DNA of 55,080 bases from Gnetum montanum (GCA_015680685.1 MNCI01004089.1:211538-266617), one strand, 5' to 3'. Shown: positions 43,860 to 55,080, counted from the stretch's first letter. Notes: a model not told the origin generated them from the sequence alone. Numbers and translations are program-made.

Positions 43860-45060
43860 GGAGGATGAATCTTCAAGGAGTCAATGGTCTTGACTCTAGA
43901 TAATGCAACAAATGTTAAACCCATGACTTCTCTTAAAACTATGTCAATAGTAGCCTTATCTAGTGTCATTCCTTAAGATTTATGAATAATCATGGACCAT
44001 GCCAACTGTAATGGTAATTGACACAATGCTCCTTGGATTCATAGGTACAATTAACACATGATGAGGATTACCATTATCAAAGAAACATCTAATGTAAGAG
44101 TCAAAATCAACAACAACGTATGATGGTAATGTAGACGGATATTTACCAAGATGATACATAATACTATGAATCATGTCAAGTGCACCATTCACCAATCCTA
44201 CTTCTGGCCAAAGCTTAACTATGAGTGTAACCCTTGCACCTTCACATATAAGCAAAGATCACTCAATATCATCGTCGTCATCATCTGAGATTTTAAATCC
44301 ATGGGGATCTTTATCTGCTACACACACAACAATGAGTCTCTACATTTTTTCCAACATCTTCTTATTATTCGATTGGAATTTATTCTTTGTATCATACAAA
44401 TGCATTGCTTCTTCAAAACCATCTAATCCACTCAAAGTGGATGGAAGATTCATTTGAGTAGCCAAGAAATTATATTCTTCATTAGAATTTTTCCTTCTCT
44501 GATATGCATCAATATGTCCTTGAATCTTCGTTATTTAGGATTAGTTCGAGATTAACAATAAACTGCATCTAACACAACAAATGTATTAGATAATTGCCAA
44601 ACTCCTACAATATCTAGATTCCTAGATGCATAAGGCACAACATCAAGCAAAGGAGGAAGCTAATCCAAATCACTTATGAATATAATGAAACTTCCTCCAA
44701 AAAATTCATTATGATTCTTAGCAAAAAGTTCTCCTAATATTTTATCAATGCTTTGTAATAATCTTCTACCCCACAAAACTCATTTCATCAATTATTATAT
44801 ATCTCACATGGGAAAGTTGATGTTGTATACTTATCTTTGCAAAGGAAGAGAGTTCTTTATACATACCTATTCTAATGCTCAAACTAGAATGAATGGTTGT
44901 TGCATTAATGTTATATGTAGCAACTCCTATAGGTGCCATGACAAGTAAAGCATTATGTTTTTCACAATAGTATTTCATGAAAGCATTACAAAGTGCACCT
45001 ATGAGAAATGACTTTCCCACATCAACTGTTCCCTAGATAATCATTCATAAAGGGTAAACA
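43860..45060 (-). pseudogene. Helitron helicase (PIF1-like) part, decayed
   Basis: From right to left on the minus strand: Walker A GTVDVGKSFLIGALCN (45,032-45,009 for GTVDVGKS), Walker B YIIIDEMSFVG (about 44,770), LICEGARVTLIVKLWPEVGL and VNGALDMI (about 44,250). Motif VI-like IHKS, a stop, GMTLDKATIDIVLRE and FVALSRVKTIDSLKIH lies down to about 43,866. Order and spacing fit the 5'-to-3' SF1 helicase of a plant Helitron. Several stops and frame changes make it inactive. Confidence 0.8.
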
Positions 45061-46560
45061 ACTTCATCTGTTGACTATGAAAACATTATGTGCCCTATAA
45101 TTTTATTGTAGCATTTCTTTTGCTTAGCACTTGGCTTATCAGAATTGTAGGCACAATAGTCATGATCACTAATAGTCATGGACTAAGATGATTTATTTCT
45201 AGCAATAAAGCTTGTAGTAAACTTTGCAACATCTTCTCTTGGATATTGTAATGTCCAGTCATGCATCCTATTAACATCCTATAGGCCAAGCATCTTTAAT
45301 GTTGTTCTCTAAAAATGACCTATTTATAAGAGATGACAATTGAGGATTTCAAAAACACACTCTTCATGATCCTACACTTGGGGAGTTACATCTACAAATT
45401 GTCTTTCTTCCTCTAAAGCTCACTATAATTCTTCTTCAATATTAATCTTTCATGCTACATATAGATGTTGAATGGACAACCACTTCATTTCAATCTCCTC
45501 ATCATTAGAACTAAGATCTTGCTTCACATCTCTAAATGGATAATGAAATAAAAACATAGCCTAATAGTATTCAATCCATTTTTGTTCCCCTTACTTTTGT
45601 GGGATGAGAAACTTAGGATAATATCTCACAACAACATTTGGCTCCAAGTGACACAAATTCCAATTTGGGTTGTTCTTATTCTTCATGCTACAATTATACT
45701 TTCTAAAAGCCTACAGCAATGATACATCCTCCATTGAAAGTAGATGTTTCTGATACATATTAATAAGATTTGTGTAGTTTCACCTTCATTAGCTTCCTCT
45801 AAATTAATTAGAAATTTTTTGTACACCTCCTAAGAAACATTGAATGTGTAAAAAACATGATTGTAGTTCACCAAAAGAAGCTCATACAACATGTGATAGA
45901 CATCCATAGCACCAATGTCTCTATCTGCAATAGCATCCATCATGAGCCTTCTGTAGACTAATAAAGCATATTCATGAGGATCCCTTGACTTTGTAATTTG
46001 CAGTAACATGACATGAAAAGATTGTGATTTTTTCTCTAATTTAGCTACATATTTCGTGATATATTTTATGAAAACAATTTTGACATTACTTGTTGAAAAT
46101 TTGTGTTTGCCCTCCATGTCTGAAGCATCATTCTGTTATGAACATTAAGCCTTGAATTATTTCTTTGAGGAACATAATTAATCTCATTATTATTTTCTAG
46201 ATTCCTTTGAAGAGTGGATTCTAAAGATAACAACCAAGGAACATTGTACCTAGAATTGAAAGATATGGAAGTTAAATATCTATATAATTTTTATTTCAAG
46301 ATCAATTAAAGTTGACCTACTAATAGAAATGAATGCAATGGTGAGGAAATAGTAAGGAAATAATAATTTGATTATGATGTGGAAACTACAAACTTCTCTA
46401 CCACTATGTTTTCTTAAGCATGTGCTAGGTTTGCAAATAGTATGCCTTTGAACAACATTAACCAAATCAACATAATCAGTTTGCAGATCTATACATCGTA
46501 GTTGTTCAACAGTCAACTCACATGGAAGATGTAACATATTTATACATAAAGCCTAAGTGG
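45061..46560 (-). pseudogene. Helitron middle region, decayed
   Basis: Contains the Helitron-typical DYVDLVNVVQRHTICKPSTC and LRKHSGREVC (about 46,470-46,380), and FIKYITKYVAKLEKKS (about 46,070). These lie between the replication initiator and the helicase in plant Helitrons. Frames are broken. Confidence 0.7.
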
Positions 46561-46689
46561 AAAGAAAAATTAAAAGACATAACAATGGAGAAATCAATAT
46601 TTACATATTCCAAGCAATATTAGCAAAAAAAGAAGAAGAAAAAACTATGAAAAAAACATAAAAAAAATATAAATGAGAAGTTACATAAT

Positions 46690-47620
46690 TTGGATGTTCA
46701 TTAGGTGTAAATCTTGGATTCCATGCATTTGTAATTAAATTAAAAAATTCCTTTTCCTTATGCATAACATCAATATCATTATGCTTGAGTTCATCTACCT
46801 TTGGAGCACCTTGTATTCACAAGAAACCATGCAAATGTGGAGATGCATGATGCTTTCACTCATATCATGCCTAATAGTCAACATCATGGAATTCATTCAT
46901 CAAATTTATTTTTAGAAAAACAATGTGACAATGATGCATGAACTCTACAACTATATGTGGATTTTCTATTATATTACTTTGCCTCCATCATTTCAATTCT
47001 AATGAGTTCTCAAGTGGATTTCCTTCCATTAGATTATGCAACTCAAACAAATAGAGATCTACTACACTTAGAGTGAAAAAAAAATAGTAGGTGTTCCCAA
47101 TTGATTCACCATGTTAGTTATCTCTACTTTACATTTTCTCCAATAAGATGATATACTATGAATGGAGGTACCATATCACATCAAATTTTCAACAATGACA
47201 TGTGATGGAACATTATGCAATTGCTTCTATAGTTCCTCAATAGTTATGGGTGCATCAACAAAATTTTTTTAAAAAAATACAGAGGTAGATTCCATTGCCC
47301 ATCTCCTTCTAATGGCATTATAGAAATAATACCTAAATATAAATCACACAACATTACTTTAAAGTTTTTAAAAATATCATGAATAATGAAAATAACAAAA
47401 AAAAATCAATAAATAATATTTACTTGAAATGTTTGTGATGTCCAAATCTACCATCTTTGTAGCAATTAAGATGTTTTTCATATTTATGCAATTTGAAATC
47501 TTTAACTCTTTGTTCAAGAAAATCACATTTTCCTTCAAGAAAAAAACTTGGAAATGCCATTGTAAATAACCCCATCATGTTAAACTCATTAATAGGAGAA
47601 TCAGACATGAAAGCCCACTA
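46690..47620 (-). pseudogene. Helitron Rep (HUH) domain, decayed
   Basis: N-terminal part: PINEFNMMGLFTMAFPSFFL, then HLNCYKDGRFGHHKHFK (47,600-47,420). The catalytic HUH motif appears as ASPHLHGFL with HLH at 46,837-46,829, followed by a stop, then IQGAPKVDEL. The Rep domain nicks DNA in rolling-circle transposition. The tyrosine motif downstream (KYxxK region) was not placed with certainty. Confidence 0.75.
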
Positions 47621-48170
47621 TGAAACATCTAAATCTTGCAACAATGGATTATGCATCCATGCTCTTATCCAATCAATTTTCTTTCTTACTATTCCAAGAT
47701 GTTATGCAACTAATGATGTATGACCAATAATGTTTTCTTAATCTATTTGAAGTAATAGACCATCAAACTACAATCTCATTTCTCCATCCTTTTCTGACAA
47801 TGGAATATAAGGAATGTTATGAGAGATATTAACATCACTGGTATCAGCAACATTATCTTATGCATGCATATTAATCTTCACATCCTAATAGTGCAAATCA
47901 TTTTTCTTCTTAGAAATCAAGGCTTCATAAAACTATCTCTTGTTAATAATGAGATTATACTTAGTGTCCATTTGATCTGCTCTTCTCAATATCAAGAAAG
48001 GGATATCTTTAATTCTATGAGGAATTCTCTTAGAAATCTCTGTGACATCTTGAGAAAAGCTAATTGTGTGACCTTATACCTAAACTATCCACCAAATACA
48101 TATGTAACTTGCAATATGGGATTGATTTTTGCAATTGAAATTTTTTCAACCTTAATTAAACATTTTTCTA
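47621..48170 (-). pseudogene. Helitron N-terminal region, decayed
   Basis: Reads FSQDVTEISKRIPHRIKDIP and FLILRRADQMDTKYNLIINK on the minus strand (about 48,055-47,930). This resembles the conserved N-terminal part of plant Helitron replication proteins (helitron-like N). Stops follow. No Helitron 5' TC terminus could be fixed to its right. Confidence 0.6.
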
Positions 48171-48756
48171 GATTTCATGGTAGCATAGATGGGCACGGTG
48201 GTGTTACCATAGTACACTTGTGAAATGGGAAAGTGTTGTAGGTGTTCCTTGCCTCTAATGTAAATAGTAGCTACATTGGTTACTCCAGTGCTAGTGCCCA
48301 TGTCCAAGCATTGCTAGCACCAACCCCATGCATGAATTTGGTGGCACATGTAGCATTGGCTTTGGTAGCACTATGTCATCGCCAAGATTGGAGCATTCTA
48401 GGGTCTTATACTAGAATCTTAGGTTATCCTCCAGGAATATGCCCCTCCAATGTGAGTAGTCCATGAAGAGTTTCCTTAAGCACCACTATGCTAGCGATGA
48501 AGATGGAGACCTAGGGTACCATTGCATAAGTGTCATCCTATTGTAATGGTCCTAGTCCTTAATGGACTTTGCAAAATATAACATCACCATTATAGATGGT
48601 TGAAACCGATAGAGGAATTTTCGATTTCATTTGTTTAGAATATTTCTTTTCATTTCATAGTTTTGATTGAAATTAGAATTTTTCATGTCCACAAATTACA
48701 ACCATACACACACCCACCTCCCCAACCCCGATTTTACCATATGGGTTGGCCTCCCT
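48171..48756. other. Region right of the Helitron, no clear feature
   Basis: Less AT-rich, with short imperfect repeats of GCTAGTG/GCTAGCA-type text (48,285-48,330). An open plus-strand stretch (48,242-48,466) has no recognisable protein character. Confidence 0.35.
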
Positions 48757-48990
48757 ACATAGAAGAGGTATCGAAACCAACTGAACCTCCATAAAGGTCA
48801 TACTTCTAGTGAAACTTACAAAATAATTACAAATAGAAAAATAAAAGTTAATAAGAATTGCTAAATTTTATAGAAACATAAAAATAAAGCAATAATGTAA
48901 ATTACTCATATAAAATATTTGTAAGTCTTCTAAATTACATGATCACCTAAAAGGATCAATAATTCTTCCTGATTTAGCATGCTTTTAAAT
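48757..48990. repeat. Direct repeat right of the Helitron region
   Basis: Second copy of the 230-bp repeat (left copy 42,988-43,218). Outer flanking sequences of the two copies do not match. Confidence 0.85.
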
Positions 48991-50039
48991 AGGATATACC
49001 TTATTCAAATTCACTCTTATTCTTTCCATCCTTTTTAAGGATAAACACATTAATGCATCAAGGATGTTAATATTCAAAATTACTCTTCTAATATCTTTAA
49101 TTATATTTTTCTTTTAGAAACTTCTTGTGCATACCATAACACATTCTCAACAAATACACATCATCATAACTTTTTTATAGTTATAAAGCATAACTGTAAA
49201 TATTCTTTATTATGAAAAAATTTTCAAACATTATAAATAGGATAACCTTTATAAATTTGATTTAATACATTATTGAAGTTTTTTTTTTATGTATTTTCAA
49301 TCAGCAACTCTAATATGCCAAGATCTTAATGATTAGAAAGTAAGATCATAACTATGAACTTTAGGATAATTGTGCTTCATAATCTTTCTACAATTATGAA
49401 TATTGTAAGTCTTACTTAATTACTTATGAATCCTCTTAATATGATCCCTTACGATAAATATAATCATGTTAACTTATTCTTTAGATTAATATTTATCATA
49501 ACCTATCTTAGGCAATTTATAACAAGTACTAATTCTAGTTCTAGTAATTTATAACATCATCTTTGAACTTGTTATTATTTAGATTAGGTTTTACTAATTT
49601 GTAAGAATTTCTTGTGTTTTAATGTTGTTGCTCTTTATTTAGTAATTCTACAACTTTTATCTCATTATAACATCTTTTCATCATGGGCTCATAGCATAGT
49701 TATGATTCTCATGGTAATAGGTATCCTTAGTTCCACATAAGCTAAGCCACTCTAGACATCTTCAATATTTCATCACTAAGTTAGGTCAATTATTCTATGA
49801 TAGTTGATGGATTACTACCTTAATGTTGTGTGTCCTTCTCACTTTACATAACTTTCGTAGCTATGTTAATCATGATGCCTTAATTAGGCTCATTATGCTT
49901 AATTTTTTAGGTCTGTGATATACCCATCTATCTTTTGGTGTTAGGCATATTTGCGACTTCATTGTTTCTTTTTTACATCTTAAGTACTATTTGATAGGGA
50001 AAAGGTCTTTTTTAATCTTCTGCTTCTTTTTGAACTCAT
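48991..50039. other. AT-rich region with a dispersed repeat
   Basis: Includes about 300 bases (49,343-49,640) similar to the piece inside copia 2 at 23,828-24,080. No coding remnant seen. Confidence 0.45.
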
Positions 50040-51046
50040 GAATTGGATCTTTTTACATTCGTGCTTTTACAAATCACCACTTTCATAATCTTTTAGCTTA
50101 TGAATATTTTTCGAATATTTTTTTAGTGCTACTTCACTTTTATTGATTCATTTGATTTTCTACGTCTCATATTCATGCTTACAAAGTGAGGACTTGTGCT
50201 CCTTTATCCTTCATAAATGGTTATGTCTCTTCATGAATTATTGTAACCTTTAGTCACTAGTTGATGGCTAAAGTTAAGAAACTAATGATTATATCTTAAC
50301 TTAAGAGAGTATATTCTAGAACTTCCCTTAAAGTATTAGTTTCTTTAACTTATGCTTTCATGTTTAGAAATTCATACTCATGACTTGGAACTTTCTTTAT
50401 TCTTACTTTATGAATTAAAAATTTCATAACCTTTTGGCTTACGAATACTTTTCAAATGTTGTTCCAATTCACTTTTTATTGATTCGTATGATTTTCAATG
50501 TCTCATATTCATGTTTACAAAGTGAGGACTTGTATTTCTTTACACTTAATAAATGATTATGTCTCATAATGAACTATTGTAACATTTTGTAACTACTTGA
50601 TGCATCAAGTTAGGAAACTAATGATTGTATCTTGACATAAGTGATTATATTCTAGAAATTCCCTTTATGCATTAGTTTCTTTAACTTACACTTTCTTGTT
50701 TACAAACTCATACTCATGACTTGGAGTTTTCTTCATTTGTACTTTTACAAATCACCACATTCATAACCTTTTGGCTCACGAATGCTTTTTGAATGTTGTT
50801 CCAATGCCACTTCACTTTTTATAGATTCATATAATTTTCTATGTCTTATATTCATGCTTACAAAGTAAGGACTTGGGTTCCTTTATGCTTCATAAATGAT
50901 TGTCCCTTAATGAACTATTATAACCTTTCATAACTACTTGATGGCTTAAGTTAGGAAATTAATGATTGTATATTGACTTAAAAGAGTATATTCTAGAACT
51001 TTCCTTCAAGCATTAGTTTCTTTAACTTAAGATATTATGTTTATAA
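50040..51046. repeat. Three tandem copies of a roughly 340-bp unit
   Basis: Landmarks CATAATCTTTTAGCTTATGA (50,084), CATAACCTTTTGGCTTACGA (50,425) and CATAACCTTTTGGCTCACGA (50,762) mark steps of 341 and 337. The units also share CATATTCATGCTTACAAAGT, ATGAACTATTGTAAC and GCATTAGTTTCTTTAACTTA. The last copy is incomplete. Function unknown. Confidence 0.9.
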
Positions 51047-51419
51047 ATTCAAAAGTGGTTTAATATCTTTGTACTTTAATAAGTTTTATACTTAACAAGT
51101 TCTTTATTCCCTTCACTTATTAATTTGAAAACATGATAATAATATTCCTATAATTTTTAATTAGATATAATTATCCAATTTTCCTTTCAGTTTATTATAG
51201 TGGTTGTAATTTTTAATTCTCTCCTTCATTCATCTTCCATCATAGAAAGAAAAGGAAGAATCCATGGCTCAATATGACTAAGAAAGTTGATGATTCTTTT
51301 AATTGAATAATCAAATAAATCATCTTGACTCTCCCATTCGGGCCTTTGGAAAACACAATATGCAATCATGTTTAGATATTTAAAACTAAAAATACAATGA
51401 GCTAGCCTTCCTTAAATTA
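51047..51419. other. AT-rich spacer, no recognised feature
   Basis: On the minus strand a stretch reads FQRPEWESQDDLFDYSIKRI (about 51,350-51,290). I do not recognise it. Confidence 0.3.
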
Positions 51420-51650
51420 GAGAAAAGGTTAGAAAGAATGGTTGAATTGGATTAGTAATCCATGCTTCATAGTTGGAGAAATAGGCCCCATGAAAATACA
51501 TCCCACTGAGCCAAGTCAAAATGATGGGTAATTGACCAAAATGAGTGCTAAAAACTTTACAAGGAATTTCTTCCAAATTCTTCATATGGTTATCAAAATC
51601 ATGAGCATGTGCATGTAAGTTCTAGATCAAAGTGGTAGCTTCTAAATCAC
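51420..51650 (-). pseudogene. psaA: Diverged fragment of plastid psaA (nuclear plastid DNA)
   Basis: On the minus strand, in one frame, it reads TTLI, a stop, then [40 protein letters not shown] and [18 protein letters not shown]. This is the N-terminal region of photosystem I apoprotein A1 (around residues 60-130 of about 750). It keeps [28 protein letters not shown] and FSNYEAW. The similarity fades at both ends. One Trp has become a stop (TAG) and another Leu. Position among nuclear transposons and the decay make it an old transfer of plastid DNA, not a working gene. Confidence 0.85.
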
Positions 51651-52499
51651 CTTTTAATAATGCACTTCTTAATTCCCTCAAATTGCCTCAAAATTAAAGC
51701 CACCAAAATAGGTAAAATGAGATCTAAGTGATGCTATCATCTAATTTCCTTGGTAAATGGCATGAAGCTCTTAATATGCATGCCTAGTAAGTATGTTTTT
51801 TCACATAATCATATCATATCACATTTCAATTTTGGTAGCTAGAAGTTTCCTTTACATAATACATCAACACATGTATTTAGCTCTACTTTACAAACTTTTA
51901 TATTAAGTTAAATAGTATTTTCTAATTCTTCTTCAAGTCTAATATTTTGAAAATGAAGCAACAACTTTTTCAAACATTTCTTAACTTTATTATCCCCTCT
52001 TATTTCTATCATTAGAATAATAGCATATTGTAAACATTTTTTGCGGTAGTAAACTCTTATAAGTATTCTACAAGATTTTGACAACTTTTAATAAGTACTT
52101 GTAATCAAACCTCTCATAAAATTTTTAATAAATTCATCTATGTATAGCTAAAATATTCTAAAATAATAAAGCAAGATTTCTAATAGTATCTTCCTTTTTA
52201 ATTTTTATAAATTCATCAACTATGTTATTTAACAATTTCTATATTGCGTAAAATGATACCTATCCTCCAAAAGCATTTTTTAATGTATTAACTAATGCTA
52301 TTAGGATTAATACAATTTGTTGAAATGATTTATTTAACTTATTTAGATTAAAAATTATATCAACAAGAATATGCAAGAAAAAATGAAATGAATAAATTCT
52401 TGTAATATTGTATAAATTAAAAGTTTACTTTTTCTTACTTCTTAAAGTTTAAAATGTTGCATTAATTTGATGAATTTCATAATTACCTTATCTAGAGAA
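51651..52499. other. AT-rich region, possibly more of the hAT-like remnant
   Basis: Minus-strand text such as LLLHFQNIRLEEELENTI (about 51,960-51,905) may belong to the transposase to the right, but stops are dense and I cannot assign it. Confidence 0.3.
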
Positions 52500-52960
52500 A
52501 GCTATTGAACTATGTGATTCTACAAAACATCAAGTATTTCAAGTTGTGTAAATTGAACAAGTAATGTATCTCATTAGTTTTTTTATAAAGAATTATGAAT
52601 ACATATGTATATATCATTTGCAATGTTTTCAATAAATAAAATTCTAAAAGGTACTTTGATGCATTTACTATTATAAGAGATTTACAATGTGCAATACAGT
52701 GAATGAAAATAAGATTAGAATAATTGCCTTCAAAGTATAAACAAACATCATTTTTTAATCTCATCATTGCAATAGCTCCATCCATTAAAAAAACTATAAG
52801 ATTATATAAAGGAAAGCAATTTTTCTTACAATAACTATACAATTGTATCATAGGTTGTTTCTCCTTTTGTAACTAATAAATGTATCCAATTATTAATCTT
52901 AGATATTGTATTATCATTACTTCCATTTGTTAAATAAATAATATAAATTATTAAGTGTTT
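52500..52960 (-). pseudogene. hAT-like transposase fragment
   Basis: An open minus-strand segment (52,851-52,510) includes FLMDGAIAMMRLKNDVCLYF, then LIFIHCIAHCKSLIIVNASK. The SDGA-x-xM...KN-GV...L-x-IHCIAHRLxLA pattern occurs in hAT-family and DUF4371-type transposase-derived proteins. The central Asp (MDGA) is kept and IHCIAH is perfect at about 52,706-52,686. The rest is too decayed to read. Confidence 0.6.
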
Positions 52961-53908
52961 TCCCAACTTACTATTTGTACTTTATTTTATCATTAAAAAA
53001 ATAAAATATTTTTTTATCTTTTTCATTTGTAGCTCTTCTAAATGATTTTCTTTGACATTATTAGTGTTGTTGTTGTTGTTGGTCTAGGTAAGAAAAGAAT
53101 GAGAAAGAACAAATAAAGAAAACTACGATTCATGTTTCAGACTAGATCTAAGAAGGATGTCATGGAAGATAATTACAAATGGTAAAAGTACAACTGAAAA
53201 GTAGTCATCACTATCATACTTTAAACACCTATTTAGTATAAATTATTGAAGTAATGTAAGCATGCACCAACCCAATTCCTTTATGGGTGGGGGGTGGGTT
53301 ATGACCCAAAAAAATAAATAATATTATTAAATAAATTTAGAGTATATCAAATTCTTGAAGAGAGAGTCTAAAGAAAAATTTCAATAGTTTTGGGGATACC
53401 TTTTTAAGTTTTCATCCTTATAACTAATACTAAAAATCTTCCCCTTTGGGGTAAGAAAAAAATCAAGCCTTGCTCTTATTCAAAAGTGCACTCATGGGTT
53501 TTCACTTCTTACTAAAGGATTTTTCATAAAGAGAAGGAGAAAACTCTCTTTAAAGAAAAAAGAACACATCAATCAAAGATACAGAAAAAATAGCAAAAAA
53601 ATCTAAAAGCTTCTCATCCTCAAGCATTAAAAAAATGAAATTGATACTGTAGAAAGTAAATTAATTATTCAGCTTTCACTAGGAGCTTTTTTGCTTGAAG
53701 TTGTAGTTGAAAAGCAACATATTTAAGAATCTAGTATTTGACACTTGAAGAAAAATCATAGTTATGCTCTTACTATTGGAAAATAACTATACACCAAAGC
53801 TTCCAAATAGAGTAGAGAATAAGGGGCCTAAGATAATTTCAAATACAAAGAAATTAAGTAGAAAAGGTAGGCTAATCACCAAGAATGACTTTATTTATGA
53901 TTAATTAG
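52961..53908. other. AT-rich spacer
   Basis: Contains a short (GTT)n run at about 53,066-53,080 and a G run near 53,290. No coding remnant was read. Confidence 0.4.
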
Positions 53909-54708
53909 TGTAACGACAGAAAACGTCGGCAGCTGGAAATACCGACCGAGATTCCGGCGTACACAGTTTTAGCCACGGATCCGCACGAGGGCTATGCTGG
54001 AAAAACGAATCTGCGGCGCCCTGAACGGTCTTGTCGATCAGACAGGGACTTATGGGTCAGTAAAACAATGCAAAGTGCATAAAAAGAAAGCGATCTAGTT
54101 CGAGGAGGTGTAAAATGAGGGGAAAACGATGTAGACGGATTGCAACGGTGATAATGCTAAACACGATGAAAGGAGATTGACATAAGAGAAGCTCGTAGCT
54201 TCAAGATCTACGCTTTGACTTAAAAATGTATATTTTGCATGAGAAATTACACTGGGGAATCCCCGATTACAGGATGTGAAACAAGCACAAAACAACAAGC
54301 AAAACGGTCTAAACAGAAGTCCGATCTACCTCGTGGGCTAAAGCTGAGATGCAAGGAAGGCCAAGCTTTGACGTCTACCGATCAATTGTTTCTGATTGAT
54401 AGAGTCTCTCCAGCAGAATGATTACTCCTGTCACCGATGCTCAAAGCAAACTGTGCTTTGCCTCAGCTGTAAGGTGATAATGTCGACAATTGCCAAAGCG
54501 TTGTTCTCTGTATCTCTGCCCCAAAGTGCTAAGTGCTCTGGTGCTTAGAAATATGCTTTTTGCTTCTCTGATTTGCCAACCCCTGTATCTTTGTCAACTA
54601 AGGTATTTATAGGCCGCGACGCTTTGTGGAAAAGGTGCAACCCTGATGACGTGGGTCCCGGATATTACGGGCCCTACTGGCATGATCATTTTAAGTCAGA
54701 CTATGACT

Positions 54709-54740
54709 ACGCACAACACGCTTGTTTGCGTGTTGTGCGT
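54709..54740. repeat. Perfect 13-bp inverted repeat
   Basis: ACGCACAACACGC, a 6-base loop TTGTTT, then GCGTGTTGTGCGT. It sits about 100 bp upstream of the minus-strand TATA box in the LTR-like segment. Confidence 0.85.
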
Positions 54741-54859
54741 GTGAAGAGCAGGTACATGCTGAGTGTGCTTTAATTGCTTTCAGGATGTATTACACTCATT
54801 CGCGTTGCGTTGCGTGTATGAGCGTAATCTGGTGTAAAAACAATAAGCTCAAAATTGTT

Positions 54860-55055
54860 TTACGCTCACTACGCAACTGCGCGCAACAAAGCGTAAATAA
54901 TGTACAACTTACGCTCACTATGCAGTGGCGCGTGGTGAAGCGTAAGCAATGTATAAGTTACGCTCACTACGCGGCTGCGCGTAATGACGCGTAAACAATG
55001 TATACCTTACGCTCACTATGCAGCTGTGCGTAATGAAGCGTAAACAATGTGCAAC
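54860..55055. repeat. 49-bp tandem repeat, each unit a near-palindrome
   Basis: Four units start TTACGCTCAC at 54,860, 54,909, 54,958 and 55,007, an exact 49-bp step. Each begins TTACGCTCACTACGC and continues to GCGTAATGAAGCGTAA, so the two ends pair as a hairpin with a short centre. A related palindrome (TTACACTCAT ... ATGAGCGTAA) precedes the array at about 54,789-54,832. The array may continue past the window. Confidence 0.9.
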
Positions 55056-55080
55056 TTGAATGATAACATACGCAATGGTA

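Larger units (their letters stand above)
53909..55080 (-). mobile_element. Partial LTR, probably minus strand, cut by the window edge
   Basis: GC- and CpG-rich against its AT-rich flank, with a sharp edge at 53,909 (TGTAACGACAG; read on the minus strand it ends CTGTCGTTACA). A classic TATA box on the minus strand, CCTATAAATACC, lies at 54,611-54,604, which puts U3 to the right and R/U5 to the left. No primer site follows the 53,909 edge, so it is a solo LTR or the 3' LTR of an element beyond the window. Retained CpGs suggest a recent insertion. Confidence 0.55.

Noticed and set aside
51420-51650. Working psaA gene or plastid contig
   Set aside because: Only about 75 codons remain, with a stop and many changes, flanked by nuclear transposon sequence.
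54860-55080. CRISPR array
   Set aside because: The units are contiguous, without unique spacers, and the DNA is plant nuclear.

Overview
This is nuclear DNA from a land plant with a large, repeat-rich, AT-rich and CpG-poor genome. The evidence is plant-type Ty1-copia and Ty3-gypsy elements with tRNA-Met and tRNA-Asp primer-binding sites, a Helitron, a hAT-like fragment, a 14-3-3 gene with a plant-style TATA box and ATG context, and a diverged piece of plastid psaA. The heavy load of old, nested elements with C-to-T decay would suit a gymnosperm or another large plant genome, but I cannot name the species.

Layout. 1-6,360: an old copia element (gag, protease, integrase, partial RT; 3' LTR 4,219-6,360) whose 5' LTR was hit by a gypsy LTR (1-298). 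7,119-15,483: a plus-strand Tat/Athila-like gypsy element (gypsy A). Its reverse transcriptase is split by a young 1,020-bp solo LTR of its own family (12,263-13,282). It meets tail to tail a minus-strand relative (gypsy B, 15,484-18,345) that kept its 5' LTR, primer site and integrase but lost gag to RNase H. 18,346-20,516: two SINE-like tRNA-derived heads and a 420-bp tandem duplication. 20,517-32,076: a second copia element (copia 2, TSD AGATA/AGACA). It carries a complete, exactly bounded 6.2-kb non-autonomous copia with gag only (24,164-30,349, TSD TTATG both sides). 33,478-39,221: the best preserved element, a complete chromodomain gypsy (chromovirus) with TSD CCCTT/CCCTC. 39,227-42,800: a GC-richer, gene-like island with the only clearly intact gene, an intronless and unusually long 14-3-3 protein (402 codons plus stop, minus strand). 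43,860-48,170: a decayed Helitron Rep-helicase on the minus strand, flanked by 230-bp direct repeats. 50,040-51,046: three tandem copies of a roughly 340-bp unit. 51,420-51,650: the psaA fragment. 52,500-52,960: a hAT-like transposase fragment. 53,909-end: part of an LTR, probably minus strand, with a CpG-rich 49-bp palindromic tandem repeat and a perfect 13-bp hairpin.

The most interesting patterns lie in LTR promoters. Three LTRs of the gypsy A/B family each carry a pair of palindromes between the LTR start and the TATA box. Position and spacing are kept, but the palindrome sequence differs in each copy. The gag-only copia has an array of about nine decayed GACGTC (C-box) palindromes in its U3. 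Almost all element genes are broken, mostly by TAG/TAA/TGA codons of the kind made by deamination of methylated cytosine. The 14-3-3 frame stands intact and CpG-rich among them, which argues that it is under selection.
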